Shown here: piece by piece, positions 34,116 through 44,819 of the stretch
How the letters are laid out: every line of letters starts with the position of its first letter
How positions within the stretch are numbered: the first letter of the stretch is position 1
Assembly: GCA_021234155.1 (NCBI GenBank)
Contig: JAJEKV010000078.1
Coordinates: forward strand, 4,621,225-4,685,224
Length of the DNA stretch: 64,000 bases
Direction of reading: 5' to 3'
From: Isoetes taiwanensis
Taxonomy: Eukaryota > Streptophyta > Lycopodiopsida > Isoetales > Isoetaceae
Position numbers and translations under genes: made by a program
The notes under the pieces: model-generated
The model's database searches: none
What the model saw: the letters and a program-made list of their open reading frames with translations, nothing else
Told to the model about the DNA's origin: nothing

Positions 34116-35719
34116 TTCTTTCAATGTAAGGTCATGCATTAGTGGCTCTAAGTATAGCATGTTTAAGGTATTGGAAATTTGAGGATTGTGAGCGTCAATA
34201 GTTATAGGGCATGCAGTAGTTACATGGCATGCAGTTCTGTACTAGAAGTATTAAGTGGGAATTTGTATTCATAATTGTAAAAGAACCCCAACATCTACGT
34301 CCTTTAGACTTAGAATATATACTCACTAGAATGAAAACGCTTACCATTTGGGTGACCTAAACGGCTGCAACATCAATGAAAGGCATTGCCTGTCAGAGAG
34401 AATTTTAGTGGTTACACAAACATATAAGATAAATGAAATATGTCAAGAAAATTATGTTTTTGAATTATAATTTGTTTATTCCAGATCATCATTTGCTGTT
34501 TTGCTAATGTGATATGACCTAAAAAATGCTCCTTCTTCTTCTCTTCTGATGAGGACGTTCGTGTACATTTTTAGTTGGATCAACAAAGAGTTGTTCATGT
34601 CACAACCTTGTTCGGTCATAGCAGAAGCTCCACGCATTCAAACCGAAGTAGCAGATAACAGAAGAGGGAGAGATTAGCTCCCTTTTACCATTTAAACTAG
34701 CTTTATTCAGCAAGATTTAGGTCCCAATCCTTTATTTTCATCTCCCAAATTCTTTCGAAGCATTCTTCTACTAATTATGCAGTGCAAATTTATTCTTCCT
34801 TTGGGCGTGGTACTCAATCAGGTGTTTGCCTCAAGGTGTGCCGCTACTTATAGGCTCATATAAGAAAAGCAATAGGTGGCCTCTTAATAGTCTCTCAAAA
34901 AAGATTCAAAAGAATGATTCAAAAGAAGGTTTAGGGGATTCTGGTAGGGATCTTTTAATGTTTATACAGTGTTATACCTTTGACAAACAAATTTAGGACC
35001 TCTCACATATGATAATGTGATTGTTGCAATGAATTTATGTTGCAATATTATAAACATTGACATTTTCTTTCAAATTTTGTACAAATCAAGTTCAAGAGGA
35101 GGAAATAGTTTACTTTCTAAACTAGGTATTTGAAATTCCTAGCAAACATTCCTTTTTTCTCAACCCATCCTACAGACAACGGGATTGAAAAGAGAAATGT
35201 TCGCGGCGGCCATTCTTGTAAACGTAAGGATACTATCTTGGCTTAACTATATTTAAACTCTAGAACTTTAACCATTAAATAATATCTTGGCTCCAAAATA
35301 TTATTTAACCATAACCATTATAAGGTTTCCTTGCCATTTATTTGCCTTGCTTTGCCCATAATTTGCCATTCTTACACATCCATGCTAGTCCACCAAGACT
35401 AACGTCCAAGACCACTCCCCCGAGCTACCATGTTCATAACAAAATCTTTGAAGTTTGGTAGAAAGCCATCGAATCCCCTGCCTCATGAACACAATATTCA
35501 ACTAGTCTTCTTCTCCTAACCCACTCCTTAAGCGTGTATTCTGTTCAACAGACCATTTCTTGAGCTAAAAATCTCTTCAACAAACCATTTCTTGAGCAAA
35601 AAACTTAAAAGGGAGATTAAACAGACTAAAACAGGGGATTCAAAGCCTGAACAAGGGCGATGGACAATTAAGAAAATCTCAGGCATAGCAGGGGTGTGGA
35701 AACTTTAGCCTAATGGTCA

Positions 35720-35875
35720 GTACGCTTGCTAATTTGAAGGACTCGAGGCTTAAGCAGTTTGTAAAGGGGCGCCGTAAATGGCCCTCGCGCTGCGCCGCCA
35801 GCTGCTTCGCCACCTGGTTTGGCGGAAGGCCCTTTACAACGCATAAAGCCTCTCCTCCTTCAAATTACCTAGTAC
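35720..35875. mobile_element. 156-bp foldback at the edge of the composite insertion
   Basis: The left arm GTACGCTTGCTAATTTGAAG pairs with the right arm ending TTCAAATTACCTAGTAC. Further in, GAGGCTT pairs with AAGCCTC and GTAAAGGGGC with GGCCCTTTAC around a GC-rich loop. It ends exactly where the flanking ATAAT begins. Upstream TAGCCTAATGGTCAGT (35706) resembles a pol III A-box. Confidence 0.75.
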
Positions 35876-36130
35876 ATAATTATGTGTATACTGCTTACTC
35901 AAGTGTATAATTCTGCTACTCATGTCATTCTACCAAAAATTATTTTTGGAATTCTATATCCTGCAAAATCCTTAATTAAATGCATGTTATATTAGCCATC
36001 TAGACATAGGAGAGTTCTCTTGTGGTCCACGGTGTTGCTAACACATCAATTTGATGTATGCACAACTAGTCATTTAAACATGAGATAACTATCATGTTAA
36101 ACTCATAGACCAATTATAATGCATATAGAA
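35876..36130. repeat. Direct duplication, copy 2, right part
   Basis: Resumes the match to copy 1 (26205-26450) from ATAATTATGTGTATACTGCT to AATGCATATAGAAAAA. Confidence 0.85.
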
Positions 36131-36146
36131 AAAAAAAGAAAAAAAG

Positions 36147-36151
<5 letters not shown>

Positions 36152-36239
<88 letters not shown>
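36152..36239. repeat. (AG)44 microsatellite
   Basis: 88 uninterrupted bases of AG, preceded by an A-rich run. Six-frame Arg-Glu or Ser-Leu ORFs across it are artefacts. Confidence 0.98.
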
Positions 36240-36242
<3 letters not shown>

Positions 36243-36334
36243 AGAAAAACAAGGTGCAACAAACCAGATTTCGTCCCCTGTTGCGTAGCACCACATGCCA
36301 TAACTTTCCAATGCTTTCATGTGGCACCGGTGTC

Positions 36335-36510
36335 ATTTTTCTTAACATTCGGGGGAGTCAACTGGGGTCTATACCTACCAACGTCGTCCCCTGTTTCCTC
36401 CCTAGAATGCCAACAAAAGTTACATTCGTGTGTACAACTAAATCAACACTCATTAAGAAAGCTAGGGTTCTAGAGGCATGTTTCGTGCCAATTATTTTAA
36501 TCCGCATCCT
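36335..36510 (+). pseudogene. Possible glycoside hydrolase 17 N-terminal scrap
   Basis: GGVNWG in one frame, followed after a shift by GSIPTNVVP and TKVTF...KSTLIKKA, resembles the mature start of plant beta-1,3-glucanases (GVNWG...LP...V..L...G..KVKLF). Very short and frameshifted; the match is suggestive only. Confidence 0.35.
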
Positions 36511-36549
36511 CTTTTATATTCATTCAAAAAGCTCAATCATTAGCAGGTA

Positions 36550-37238
36550 GTTTTAGCCCTTTCTATCTTTGAAACCTACTTTCCATTAGTTTTAGCCCTT
36601 TCTCTTGTCTCATTCATCTATCTTTTATGTTTACAATTTGTTTGTGTCTTTTCCCTCTTGTACTATCTCTATCCATTTGATCCTACGTGTTTTTTCTATT
36701 TCTCTTTTTATTTTATTTTTTTGCATTGTACCATTTTTTATATATTCATGCTTGTGCCGATTTATATTTAGTTTACTTATGCATCCTTTTTACTAGTGTT
36801 CCAGTACCATTAAGAGTCTACAAACGAAGAACAATTATATGCCTGCTAACATAAGTGCATGCCTTTATTTGCCACTGAAGCACTACATATTTGCTCAAAT
36901 TTAATATATAAGGTAATATAATGTGATTAAATAAGTGATAAATGTGTTTCGGATTGATTATACAGCTTGTTGGATTTATAGATTCTATAGTGGTGAAGTG
37001 GGAGAAGCCAACCTTAGGCCGGTTGACACAACTACTATAAGTTACAAGTACATAGGCATGACATGCAGGCAGGGGCATCTATCAGTAGTTTCTTTTGCAT
37101 TTTTGTAGTTTCTTTTGCATTTTTGTATTTGCATCACGTGGGAATACTCTTCTGCAACCATGTCCAAGAATTTGAATATGTTCGTGAACGCTAGAATCCA
37201 ATGCAACTTGTTTAGTGAACTGGTGGCGCAACCAGTTT
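36550..37238. other. 3' flank of the oxidase gene
   Basis: T-rich DNA. TTTATT at about 36863 is AATAAA on the minus strand and could serve the gene ending at 37239, though it is 370 bases downstream. TAGTTTCTTTTGCATTTTTG is doubled at 37086-37126. Confidence 0.4.
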
Positions 37239-39256
37239 TTAAGTATTTTGAATCTGTTCATGAATGCTAAAATCTAATCCAACTTGTTTCATCTCATTGG
37301 TGACGTATCTGCATACACGAGCATCCTCAAAAATATAGCCATGCCTGCATACATAATTCTTTTCTGGAGCACAATGTCGATCCTCAGAACATATGCACAA
37401 TCCTTCCAATGCACAAAAATCCTTTGAGCTAGACAACTCATTCCCACTTATTCCCAGAATTGCATCAGACCACTCACTAGAAAACAACCCATCAGGATCA
37501 AGTTCAAATTTTGTCTGCAGAAATTGTTTCATCTTTGAATACTTTGTAACAGCGTTTTGAAATGCTATTGGTCGATTCTTACCCCAGTGTGGAAGGCCCT
37601 TATACTTGTTCATGGCCATTTGCTCTATCTCCTCAATTATATCTTCATTTAAACGTGGTGTTGTAGGATCCTTGGACCTATAGTAGTTAATATCAATGTC
37701 GATTGAATCTCTGGATGGACCCAAAAAGGCTGTTGATTTTTTAACATAACGCATGAAGAAGCCATTGTAGAAGTCCACTCCACACAAGCTATAGGGTCGG
37801 ACATCTTGAAGCTTTTTAACATCAATTATGAAGTCCTTGATGTGTTGGAGAGGGATGGAGAATGTTGTTTCATAAAAGAATAAACCATGAACTCGAGGAT
37901 CCCAAGGACATGTGGAGTTGGGAAGGTCACCTGGGAGGTCATTCTGACAGGTGCCCCCGGCTTGGATATTGTTTTGAAATCCAATCACTGGGTAACCTTT
38001 GAAGGTGAAGCCATCGTTTGTCCATCCTCCACTAGGAGCTTCACTGGTGTTCTACAAAACAAAACACTTCAATTCACTTCAAATATGTAGTCAAGTAATT
38101 TTGTTTAAGCTAGTTACACATGGTTTTACTGTAAAATCATATGTATCTAGCTTGAAACAAACAATTCATCTAGTTCAATTCATTCACCTGTGTATTTGCA
38201 GTAGCACACAATGCTCCAGGATTTCTTGTTTCTTCTGCAACCTCCTCTAAAGCAAGAACAAGTACCATAGGCATCTGAATTTAAGGACAAATTAAAGAAA
38301 TGAAGTTATGATATATTACCTGATGTTCTTATGGCATTAAGACTAGAAACTGAGGTTTTCCTAAATCCAGAGGAGTTTCTCACTGATCCATCACCAGAAC
38401 TATTTATTGAAACCCTGTAGTCTTCCCTAAACACAACAGATCCTTGAGATGGATACCAAGTGATATCACCAAATTCATATTGTTGACCAAATGAAACAAC
38501 CTTATTTTCAAGGTCAAGATCAGATGTAAGAACATTAGTAACAGAGCGCTTGAAAATGGGCTGCAACTTGAAGGTCACTTTGGAGATAACTCCAAGGACA
38601 CCCAGAGAAATCCTAGCAGCGTCAAAGCTCTTGTTTCGATGGTCGAGAGAGATTATTTTAGCAAATCCTTGAGAGGCAGGAGCAGGGACTACAAGGCGGA
38701 TGTTTTGGAGATACTCATGAACAGCACTTCCATGCCCTAAAAGAGAGCTTCCATGAGCTCCGGTAGATAAAATGCCTCCGATGGATAAGCCACTCCAGTA
38801 GGGGGAAGCAGGCAGAGCCAAGCCAGATTTGGCTATGGAATCCAGAAAGACATTAAGCTGAACTCCACTGTCTACTGTTGCTGCCATGGAACCCACATCG
38901 ATTTGTATGGATTTGTCTAGATCTCTGGTGCTGATAACAAGGCCCTGCTTTCCGCCTGGGCAGGCAATCTTTGGAATGCTGTGAGATAGCTTGCTTACCA
39001 CTTTCATTTTCATTCTGTTCTTCACCCCGTACGCCACAGAGCTCACTATCTCTGCTTCGGTTTTAGGGTATGCCACTTCGGCTGCTCTACACAGACTCCG
39101 ATCTGGCCACACTCCATAGGCATTGCCTAGAGTGCAGCTGTGATCTATACCTGAACATTTGACGGATGGAGGTGGAGAGCAGTGTGCCATATTTTGTGCA
39201 GCAATGAAAAAGACGAGAAAAGCAAGAGCTTGCTGCATCACAATTGCCATATTCAA
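37239..39256 (-). CDS. L-gulonolactone oxidase-like FAD enzyme, three exons, 602 aa
   Basis: Exons on the minus strand are 39256-38320, 38246-38188 and 38051-37239 (937, 59 and 813 nt; phases agree and the total is an open 602 codons). Splice sites are CATCAG|GTAATA, TTGCTTTAG|AGGAGG, ACACAG|GTGAAT and TTTTGTAG|AACACC. Residues 1-26 form a signal peptide (LAFLVFFIAA core), so the enzyme should enter the secretory pathway. A PCMH-type FAD domain follows, with SHSIPKIACPGG at 91-102, WSGLSIGGILSTGAHGSS and SLGVLGVISKVTFKLQP. The C-terminal half is the aldono-lactone oxidase domain, with the HWGKN active-site motif near residue 488, NGLFSSEW-type DGLFSSEW and a Cys-rich tail (CALEGLCICSEDRHCAP). 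This matches plant GulLO proteins, which oxidise L-gulono-1,4-lactone to ascorbate with narrow specificity. All landmarks are present, so it is probably functional. In-frame starts at residues 1, 3 and 7 are close together. Confidence 0.92.
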
Positions 39257-39375
39257 CCGATAAGCACAGACAATTACTGATAGGGTACAGTACCTTCTTA
39301 TCTCGAATCTGAGCTCCGAACCAAGCTCTAAATCTGCCGATAAAAATCAGACGGGGGAGTGATTTATCTATCAAA

Positions 39376-39387
39376 CCATATATAAAG
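39376..39387 (-). promoter_or_regulatory. Candidate TATA box of the oxidase gene
   Basis: CTTTATATATGG on the minus strand lies about 120 bases upstream of the ATG at 39256, a normal plant spacing. Confidence 0.45.
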
Positions 39388-39389
39388 AT

Positions 39390-41040
39390 ACATCCAATTT
39401 TGGATTTTTCTTTTTTTCGTAGCTAATTTTTCTGTGTTCTGCCTCAGCTGAAGCCGACACGTGTTTTGCCATAACCAGTGCGCTGTGAGAAGAAACTTTG
39501 CTTTCAAGCAAAGTCTGCGGCCAGTGATGCATCCGTCGATGCAAGTTTCTGTGTCCGGTTGATCTTTACACTCTGCAAACAGTATGCAAATCTGCGCCCC
39601 AATTCGCCCCGCATCTGTGCCGGCAGCACCAGCGGCGATCTGGCAAGCCCCATAATCCCTGCTGCAACCCTTAATGTGCCAAAATTCAACCTCCGCTTCC
39701 AAAAACAAAGTTTTTCGGCTCAAATTCCTCTGTTCTGGAGCTTCTCAGCATTAGAACTTCCGACGAAACTGATCCACCTGTGATGGACCCATCCTGATAG
39801 CCATAGCCATAGATACACTCAGAAAAATTTGGCTTGGATGAATTTGGCGAAATGGGGCTTCAATTGGGCGTGGATGAATGGGGCTTCAATTCTGTCCGCC
39901 AACATCAGCGATTTTGGAATCAAAACTTACAGTTACATCCTTTTTGGGTCTGCCTCCTGCTGGTTTTTAACACAGAAATCGGATACTGCACAAATACTTG
40001 CTTTCCCTGCGCAGAACCGGAACAAAAAGGTGAGATCCGGAAGAAGGCAGGGATCATGTAGATTGTTGGCTAACTAGGGCCGGATTTTCGCCCAACAATG
40101 CTGGCGCAGAGAGGAAAATCCTGCTTCAATGGTTGCCTCAGCCTGTTTACTTGGCCCAGAAGGCATCGCTGCAGGATTTGAAGAATCCCAAGCTCTGCTG
40201 GTCGAATTTTAGTTTTTATTTCTACTATTTAGTCGCATTTCCGGTGGCTCTTGAACCCACAACTTTTATCCAAACCGGACCCATTGTAGGATCCTTTGTC
40301 GTGGGGCAGAGCTCTGGGATTACCCAGCCTAATTTCTTCGCTTTTGGAGATCTAATTATCTTGGCACAGGGATGAATTCGCCCGATGATTGGGCCCTGCT
40401 GTGGTGCACATAGGCATTGTTTGAGAATGCCATTTTTCGAAGCACAAGAAAGATCATTCGACTGTGTTCTGTTCTACAGCAGAATACCCCGTGACAAATT
40501 TTGAGAAAGTGCTATCACAAGAGCTGTTTTAGCTACAAGCTTTTTCCAACGGCTACAGCTCCACCACGACGCACCTATTAGAGAAAGAAACTAGGTTTTG
40601 ACCATGAATGAATTTGTAAAAGAAACATCTTGAAGCCATATCTGAGCAGAATAGGCCCCACGGCAGCGGCAACACATACAGTCTGCCAGAATATTTTCAT
40701 GCTTGGTTCGGGAAATTTTTTAATGACTAAAGGAAATTTTCCTATGCTTTTTTGGGGAACCTGCTAACAAGTAAATGTTGCCTACAATTTCCTTTATATT
40801 TAAAATCAACCAGCAAGTTTCCTACAAACAAAAATCTTGCCTACAATTTCCTGTAAGCTACATGTCAAAAAGCAAATTTTCAGAATCAGCACGCATATAT
40901 TATATAATAAGACAGAGCCACAAGTTGGTATCTCGAAAAACAAAACAGTACTAGCTTGTATGATATTACAAGCTTCTATAACAAGTAGTATGCATGATAG
41001 GCAACGTAGCAAGTTCAAATGCTGATTATTCTCATTTTCA
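39390..41040. other. No supported gene upstream of the oxidase
   Basis: GC content is higher than elsewhere and several 60-120 codon ORFs overlap on both strands (39364-39783, 39829-40077), but none has motifs. GGGGCTTCAATT is doubled at about 39853-39893. Confidence 0.4.
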
Positions 41041-41044
41041 GTCA

Positions 41045-41378
41045 CTTCGACCTCAAGATCATGTATGGTGTTAACCATGTCTCTTAGTGACACACCAGTG
41101 TCTGCTGTAACCGTCATAGCGGCCATGTCCACACTTATGTTAGATGCATAATCTTGGCTATGGGTTCCCCTGCTCACTGCCTTCATCTTAAAACAGTGAT
41201 AGACTGCATAGCCAACTGTTTCCGCAAGCTCTTGCTCTATTCTTGCATACATCACTTGTGCTGCCCTGCATGTTCCCCTGTTTAGCCACATTCCATATGT
41301 ATTCGAATTGCTCCAGATTCGCATTCTATTGAAGAAGGTGGATGAGTTTGCCCTGTAGAGATTAAAATTGTAAGACAT
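41045..41378 (-). pseudogene. Decayed L-gulonolactone oxidase relative
   Basis: The minus frame reads SNTYGMWLNRGTCRAAQVMY, then QELAETVGYAVYHCFKMKAV, SRGTHSQDYA and NISVDMAAMTVTADTGVSLR. These parallel residues 45-130 of the intact enzyme (NAYGVWPDRSLCRAAEVAYP, KMKVVSKLSHSIP, IQIDVGSMAATVDSGV). The segment between SHS and NISVDMAAM is deleted, the signal peptide is lost and no downstream exons were seen. It lies about 1.8 kb from the intact gene on the same strand, so a local tandem duplicate that decayed is likely. Sequence divergence is large, implying an old event or origin from a different family member. Confidence 0.8.
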
Positions 41379-41399
41379 AGACTTAACAGAATATATCTT

Positions 41400-44282
41400 T
41401 TAAACATCCTATAAAAAACAAAGAGATCATTTTCTTTTGCTAATGAAAAAAGTATCTACATTTTGCAAAAAATGCATACGATGGCAGCATTGGCCTCCCT
41501 AGATGTTTTACTAACCTTATAAGTAGCACTTGGTGTAGTGCTTCTACTTTCAAGCTCCAAGGCGTCATCTGTCTTGAGGAAAAAAACTCCCTACTGTTAT
41601 GTTAAATAGAGATACAATAAAATATATACCAACCAAGTTCAAAATCTTCAGTTCAGGCCACAAAAAACCTAGGGTAGGCTACAGAAATTCAGGGTAGTAT
41701 CGTATTATCAAGGAGAGTATCATACTAGCAAAAACCATGTTGTTCTTTCATAATAACAACTAAGAAAGCAAAGGAAAGTAAGAAATAAAAATCTTAAGCA
41801 ATAACAAAGACAAAAAAAAAACCCAAGCCTAAGAAGCCTTACCTTAGTATGGGCGCACGGTTGGAGATATGCTTTTCTGCTGGAGTTGCATAAGCTAGAA
41901 TCGAAAGGAAAAATATGAAGTGGAAGGTATTCAAATGAAATAAATCACAACAACGTTTATTAAGAGCACTGCCCTCCACCAGCAATGAAACATGTGATAG
42001 GGGATGCTCTCAAACGCTCATGTTCTTGCTTATCAACGGATTTTCTTTCCCCAAATGCGTTCCCTCGCTTTGTTGTTACGCTCCTATTCTTCGCAAGTCC
42101 GGAGCCGCGGAAGATGCAATGGAATCCGCAATGCAAATGCCTTGAAAAGATTGGCGAAGTCCCGCCTAAGCCACCAAACTGGTGCTCTACGGTTCTTCTC
42201 CTGAACTTGCCGCCTAAAACTGTAAACCTAAACAAGAAACAAGAAAGGGAAAGTTCGAAAACGGGTATTCGTAGAATATCCGGCAAAAAAAATATCACGT
42301 GGTAAAATTTCCCACACTTTTTTGCCAGCCCATACTTTTTCCTAAAATGTGGTAGTTTTGGACGGGGGCAGAACCGGGAAACTTTTTCGTGACATGTCTT
42401 TTTCGGATTTTGCACGGTAGGTTACAATGGTTCCGGGGAATTTCCCGAACCAAGTTTTCATGGCAATAAAATGCCCTCTTTTTCAGCATATTTTGGCCTT
42501 GAACAAAATGTCTGCCCCATTTCCTGCCTCTCTAAAAACTCTGTTGAAGAAAAGAACTCCACAGCTTCACTATCTGGACAAACAAATGAGGATCACGGCG
42601 TGGAGGGGTGAAACCTCAGCAATGGTTCAAGAAATTTCTTGGCAATGCTGCTATAGAGACAATCTGACCCAATTTCAAGTCAAGCTTCACTTTTATTGTT
42701 CACTCCTTCCTGTGTATGTCTGCCTTCCTCATTTCTTAAGAACAATATTTGTTCTTCTTTATAACCACTGTAATGTAGGTTAAGAATATGATAAAAGCAA
42801 AATATATCAACATCCTTGCTCTACCCTCTTTAATGGGTGGTGAGCCTACATTCCTAACAATCAATATCTTTGGACTTGAAGGCACACCATGCCCCTCTCC
42901 AAATCGATTTTTTCCAATATCTTTATCTCATCACATTGCAATTTCAGTAAGCATACATATTTTCAAAGAGCCTACATGTGGTATTATTGACCACAACAAA
43001 GGTTTATGAAGTGCCCATAAGCAATCAGTTCCAAGAGGATGCAAAATGGTGGTTATGATATCACGGCTTGGCCGGTGCAAATTCGTCTTTACGGAGGCAT
43101 GTAAAGAAAATTATGGTTGTAGATGCTCAAAAAATTGCGAATGGGCTCCATTGGCCTAGGCAAATCCTTCCATTTTTTGCTGAGAATAGATAATTTTAAT
43201 GTGGCACAATTTTTGAAGATTCAGGATATTCTAGAAGAAACATTGTTTTTGAGTCCTATATAAAGTCATCTTTAACAAAATGATTGTGCAAAATGATTGT
43301 CAAACAACTTACGAATAAAATCCATGCTAGACATTTATTTAGGTTGTCGTATCCAAAGGCGCTCTATGGTTTGAGCAAAAATTTACAGATCATGGAGAAT
43401 AGTAGCACGATGATTAGAAAAGAAAGAATTGGAGTTGTTCGAAGACTCTACCGTGCCGATTCGAGGATGCTAGAAAAATGCTATATCTCAATGACAAGCC
43501 CAGACAAATTGACTTCATCATTAGGCCTACCACTAGGTGGTCATTAAATCTTGGAGGTGGTTTCTCATCATCAGACTTACCATTAGGTGTGGTTGAATCT
43601 TGGAGAAGGTATCTGTTAAGGAGCCACCAGAGCTTTTGTCACCTAATTCTCAATTTTCATCCACCAACCAACCAACCAACTTTCTTAAGTCCACAACCAA
43701 CTTGTAGATAGTGTCTCCAACAAGCCACCAACCAATAAACATTCAAGAAGAGACGAAAAACATGAGGACAAAAGGGATGAAGTGTCAAAGCACCATGGCA
43801 TGTCGAATTTGCATCAACATTGGCCGCTTAGAAATGCCAAAAATGGCCAATGACAACTATTTTGCTCATCTTTTCTGTATCTGAATACGAAATCCCGGAG
43901 AGAAACATAGAAACCCTGTTATAACGTCGTCTAAACCCCAAATGCGACCTCAAAATCAAAGATTAAGCAACATAGTTGAGCAGGGTCCCTTGAGATTAAC
44001 TTTTATTGGTTCAAGAATTCTCCCTGGTTATCTGCCCCTTTCACAATACTACCATAAGCTTGTAACATGCTTACTATTTTTAGAAGTTTCAAATGCTTTA
44101 GAGTTCGACTTCAAAGGTGAATGCCTTATACATGCTTAAATGGACACCACAAATGTGATGGATACATCATAACAACACATTACCGTATTCAGTCTTCAAT
44201 GAAGCTATTCAACGTGTTGTTCGAGCAACAACAACGCAAGACTTGAATCTACCTTCCAACTTTTACGCTTTAATACTTCTTT
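41400..44282. other. No supported gene
   Basis: Overlapping ORFs on both strands at 41960-42415 are unassigned. A near palindrome GGTTCCGGGGAATTTCCCGA then ACC sits at 42430-42452. CCAACCAACCAACC occurs at 43665. Confidence 0.4.
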
Positions 44283-44412
44283 CTTGAAAATTGTTCGAGG
44301 CAGGGGTTTTTTAATCCTAGTAGTAATGATTGTACTAGCCCATTGTATGGGTCCCATGACCTATTGGTCTCCGTGGACGTTAAAAAATCTATTCTATTCT
44401 ATTCTATTCTTT
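44283..44412 (+). mobile_element. LINE 3' end fragment with TATTC tail
   Basis: TTCGAGGCAGGGGTTTTTTA, CCCATTGTATGGGTCCCATG, CCGTGGACGTTAAAAAA and then CTATTCTATTC repeats match the minus-strand 3' UTR and tail of the LINE at 20045-20190 almost base for base. This is a severely 5'-truncated second copy. Confidence 0.88.
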
Positions 44413-44578
44413 AAAAAAATACCTCGGTGTTGCGACTTCACGGTGGTGCCCTGTCTCTTCCAAAGTCTACTGCCATTATTAAGATCTTTTTGTATGATCA
44501 AATTTGCCCTCTCTTAATATCTTCACCTCTCCTGTTGGAGCTATACAAAAGGGATTCAATTAGTTGTACAGTATGATT

Positions 44579-44815
44579 TCAAAAGAACAACTTGATTAAA
44601 ATGACAGTTTCCCAATTCTCTGCTTCGTGGAAACATCCAACATGACCTAGAAGTTCAACTATGCTATTACAATGATAAAGTGATGGGTTAATGCCACAAT
44701 GATATCTCATATTATACAAGTACCAGCGGCCTTCCTCTACTAGCCCTGGACGATTGCATGCAAGCAAAACACAATTAAGTGAAATCTCATCTAGATTTAT
44801 TACTTTATATTGCAC
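44579..44815 (-). pseudogene. PPR protein fragment
   Basis: LDEISLNCVLLACNRPGLVE, EEGRWYLYNMRYHCGINPSL, YHCNSIVELLGHVGCFHEAE matches the last PPR and E1-proximal motifs of PLS-type plant PPR proteins (S.LSAC...GLV.EG...F..M...Y.I.P...HY..MV.LLGR.G...EAE). It begins and ends abruptly, with no other repeats in frame nearby. Degenerate fragment. Confidence 0.7.
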
Positions 44816-44819
44816 TTTG

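Larger units (their letters stand above)
31762..35218 (+). mobile_element. Helitron-like element 1 carrying a WD40 gene fragment
   Basis: Starts TCTACACTTATATAATTTAT after an A and ends GCGGCGGCCATTCTTG before a T, inserted in an LTR whose empty form is visible in the other LTR. The first 80 or so bases match the start of element 2 (49116). The last part, AGAGAAATGTTCGCGGCGGCC then TTCTTG, matches the end of element 2, except that here the second arm of the hairpin is deleted. TC start, A/T site, no target duplication and a captured intron-bearing gene fragment all fit a non-autonomous Helitron. The terminal CTTG instead of CTRR is atypical. No helicase is present. Confidence 0.68.
31172..35441 (-). 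repeat. Right LTR (5' LTR), split by a Helitron-like insertion
   Basis: 31172-31761 matches the left LTR up to GTTTGACCTTT. The match resumes at 35219 with TAAACGTAAGG and runs to CATAACA at 35441. Removing 31762-35218 restores a nearly full LTR. Confidence 0.9.
29220..35446 (-). mobile_element. LTR retrotransposon without coding capacity, minus orientation
   Basis: Left LTR 29225-30072 and right LTR 31172-35441 (interrupted by a Helitron-like element) both start TGTTATGG and end CATAACA. The target duplication AAATC is at 29220-29224 and 35442-35446. The internal region is only 1.1 kb (30073-31171) with no ORF, so the element is non-autonomous. GCTCTGATACCA beside the right LTR is the complement of a tRNA-Met primer site, so the element reads right to left. 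The pyrimidine run TTCTTCCCTTTTTT after the left LTR is the matching polypurine tract. The initiator-Met primer and 5-bp duplication fit many plant LTR elements; the superfamily cannot be told without genes. Confidence 0.9.
28659..35875. mobile_element. 7.2-kb composite insertion in the second duplicate copy
   Basis: The duplicate copy is split exactly here, and ATAAT flanks both sides (28654-28658 and 35876-35880) while copy 1 has it once. The outer parts (28659-29219 and 35447-35875) have no recognised coding sequence. The inserted DNA contains the LTR retrotransposon and, within that, the Helitron-like element. GACCATTAGGCTTAAA at its left edge is complementary to TTTAGCCTAATGGTC at 35704-35718. 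Confidence 0.65.

Noticed and set aside
35704-35760. tRNA gene (TAGCCTAATGGTCAGT A-box)
   Set aside because: No B-box or cloverleaf follows; the downstream sequence is the arm of a foldback.
36092-36550. Overlapping Arg-Glu and Ser-Leu ORFs
   Set aside because: They translate the (AG)44 microsatellite; no independent coding signal in the repeat part.
41960-42415. Opposing 151- and 106-codon ORFs as genes
   Set aside because: No motif or homology recognised, both strands open over the same DNA, and no splice or start support.
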